In this document: piece by piece, positions 63,497-64,000 of the stretch
Layout: every line of letters starts with the position of its first letter
Numbering within the stretch: position 1 is the stretch's first letter
NCBI GenBank assembly: GCA_949284415.1
Contig: CASDVM010000040.1
Location: 1-64,000 of the forward strand
Reading direction: 5' to 3'
Origin: an uncultured bacterium
GTDB taxonomy: Bacteria > Cyanobacteriota > Vampirovibrionia > Gastranaerophilales > Gastranaerophilaceae
Length of the DNA: 64,000 nucleotides
Made by a program: the position numbers and the translations under genes
Notes under the pieces: generated by a model
The model's database searches: none
Seen by the model: the letters and a program-made list of their open reading frames with translations, nothing else
Told to the model about the DNA's origin: nothing

Positions 63497-64000
63497 TTTT
63501 ACAGCTTCTTCAAGATCGGATTTATATTTTTGCACTTGAAATAATGTAAGAGCCATCTCTATTTTATCTCTGTGCGGAGTTTTGGGGTTGGCTATTTTTG
63601 CATTAAGATTCTCAATTAAGTCATTCAAATCTTTTTCGGAATTTCTATGGACAAGTTTTTTAAAATATTTCATAATAACTTTATCTTTTATAAAACCCGG
63701 GAATTTAATACATCCTCCGACATCGTATATTTTACCGTTAATCGGCTCATTTGTCGTATCGGTATAAAATATTTTGAAAACATTGTCCAGATCCAGCGGT
63801 GCAGTAGTTTTTGGAGCTTTTTGGTCGGCTAATTCCGTTAGAGAATATCCGTGCTCCAAATCTGACACATAATGTCTTGTAAACTGTGTTTTGTCAAGCT
63901 TATGACCTGCAATATTTTTCAAATAAGTCCAAAAGTTTGCCTCTGCATAAACACCCTGCGAATTTGACAAATCTTTCAAGGGACATTTTATATTATGAAA
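63455..64000 (-). CDS. Uncharacterised protein, 5' end outside the window
   Basis: At least 174 residues from TTG 63979, and the frame is open beyond it to the edge, so the start is not visible. The sequence is charged and mixed alpha/beta with a helical Lys/Glu-rich C-terminus (DKIEMALTLFQVQKYKSDLEEAVKLFELEKNKYD). No family recognised. It is convergent with yggT, with a 42-nt overlap. Confidence 0.5.
   Translation of the reverse strand, partial: FHNIKCPLKDLSNSQGVYAEANFWTYLKNIAGHKLDKTQFTRHYVSDLEHGYSLTELADQKAPKTTAPLDLDNVFKIFYTDTTNEPINGKIYDVGGCIKFPGFIKDKVIMKYFKKLVHRNSEKDLNDLIENLNAKIANPKTPHRDKIEMALTLFQVQKYKSDLEEAVKLFELEKNKYDQII

Overview
The window is AT-rich and densely coded on both strands. 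It looks like chromosome of a non-photosynthetic cyanobacterial relative of the gut (Vampirovibrionia / Melainabacteria, most likely Gastranaerophilales). That placement is an inference. It rests on five complete pilin-like genes sharing the FTLAEVLITLGIIGVVAA signal helix, a prepilin peptidase without flagellar genes, a membrane pyrophosphatase, a DUF3536-type GH57 enzyme, an orphan acyl-CoA dehydratase activase, and several secreted or repeat-rich proteins of that lineage. No phage, insertion sequence or CRISPR array was seen.

Layout. 1-5.1 kb: a start-proximal leader/G-tract locus, two tandem zinc dehydrogenases, a GNAT-like protein, a protein with a CheD-like Thr/Cys/His triad, and ilvC. 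5.2-9.5 kb: a YhaM-type exonuclease, two tandem thymidylate-kinase-like proteins, pilin-like gene B and a winged-helix-like protein. 9.6-13.6 kb: a B12-type radical SAM protein co-transcribed with a sugar-type MFS transporter, then pilin-like gene E. 13.6-24 kb: pyrG, gatC, a FliA/SigF-like sigma factor next to prepilin peptidase, ruvA, dnaA, another pilin-like gene, a small XRE protein, an rRNA methyltransferase, an aminopeptidase P and a parvulin. 24-33 kb: tRNA-Gly(UCC), an MscS channel, rlmH, an M49-like metallopeptidase, pilin-like gene C, folE2, a thioredoxin-fold protein, a group 2 sigma factor, deoB and a ferredoxin. 33-47 kb: a PEP carboxykinase-like protein, GH57, two YkgJ-type proteins, trmD/rimM with an Asn/Gly/Tyr-rich zinc-ribbon protein, dtd, rlmN and the activase. 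47-64 kb: pilin-like gene D, hppA, a membrane and a secreted protein, a glutamate-synthase-type oxidoreductase, mutS2, a HEIQH zincin, an M20 peptidase, a large filament-like protein, a lytic transglycosylase, mtnP and yggT.

Most notable system. Four pilin-like genes (B, C, D, E) share an unusual 5' architecture: a sigma70-like promoter, a good Shine-Dalgarno, an ATG, 8-24 codons, then a homopolymeric G10 (B, C, D) or C12 (E) tract. The pilin reading frame then runs open for about 95-165 codons through palindromic repeats before the prepilin signal. In all four the Shine-Dalgarno ATG is out of frame with the pilin by the same amount: one extra base (or two fewer) in the tract would join them. 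This is what a slipped-strand (phase-variable) or transcriptional-slippage switch would look like. A fifth, related leader lies at the start of the window. The prepilin peptidase and the SigF-like sigma gene in the same window are plausible partners, and the pilin-like gene at 20.1-20.8 kb, which has a short leader and no tract, is a natural control.
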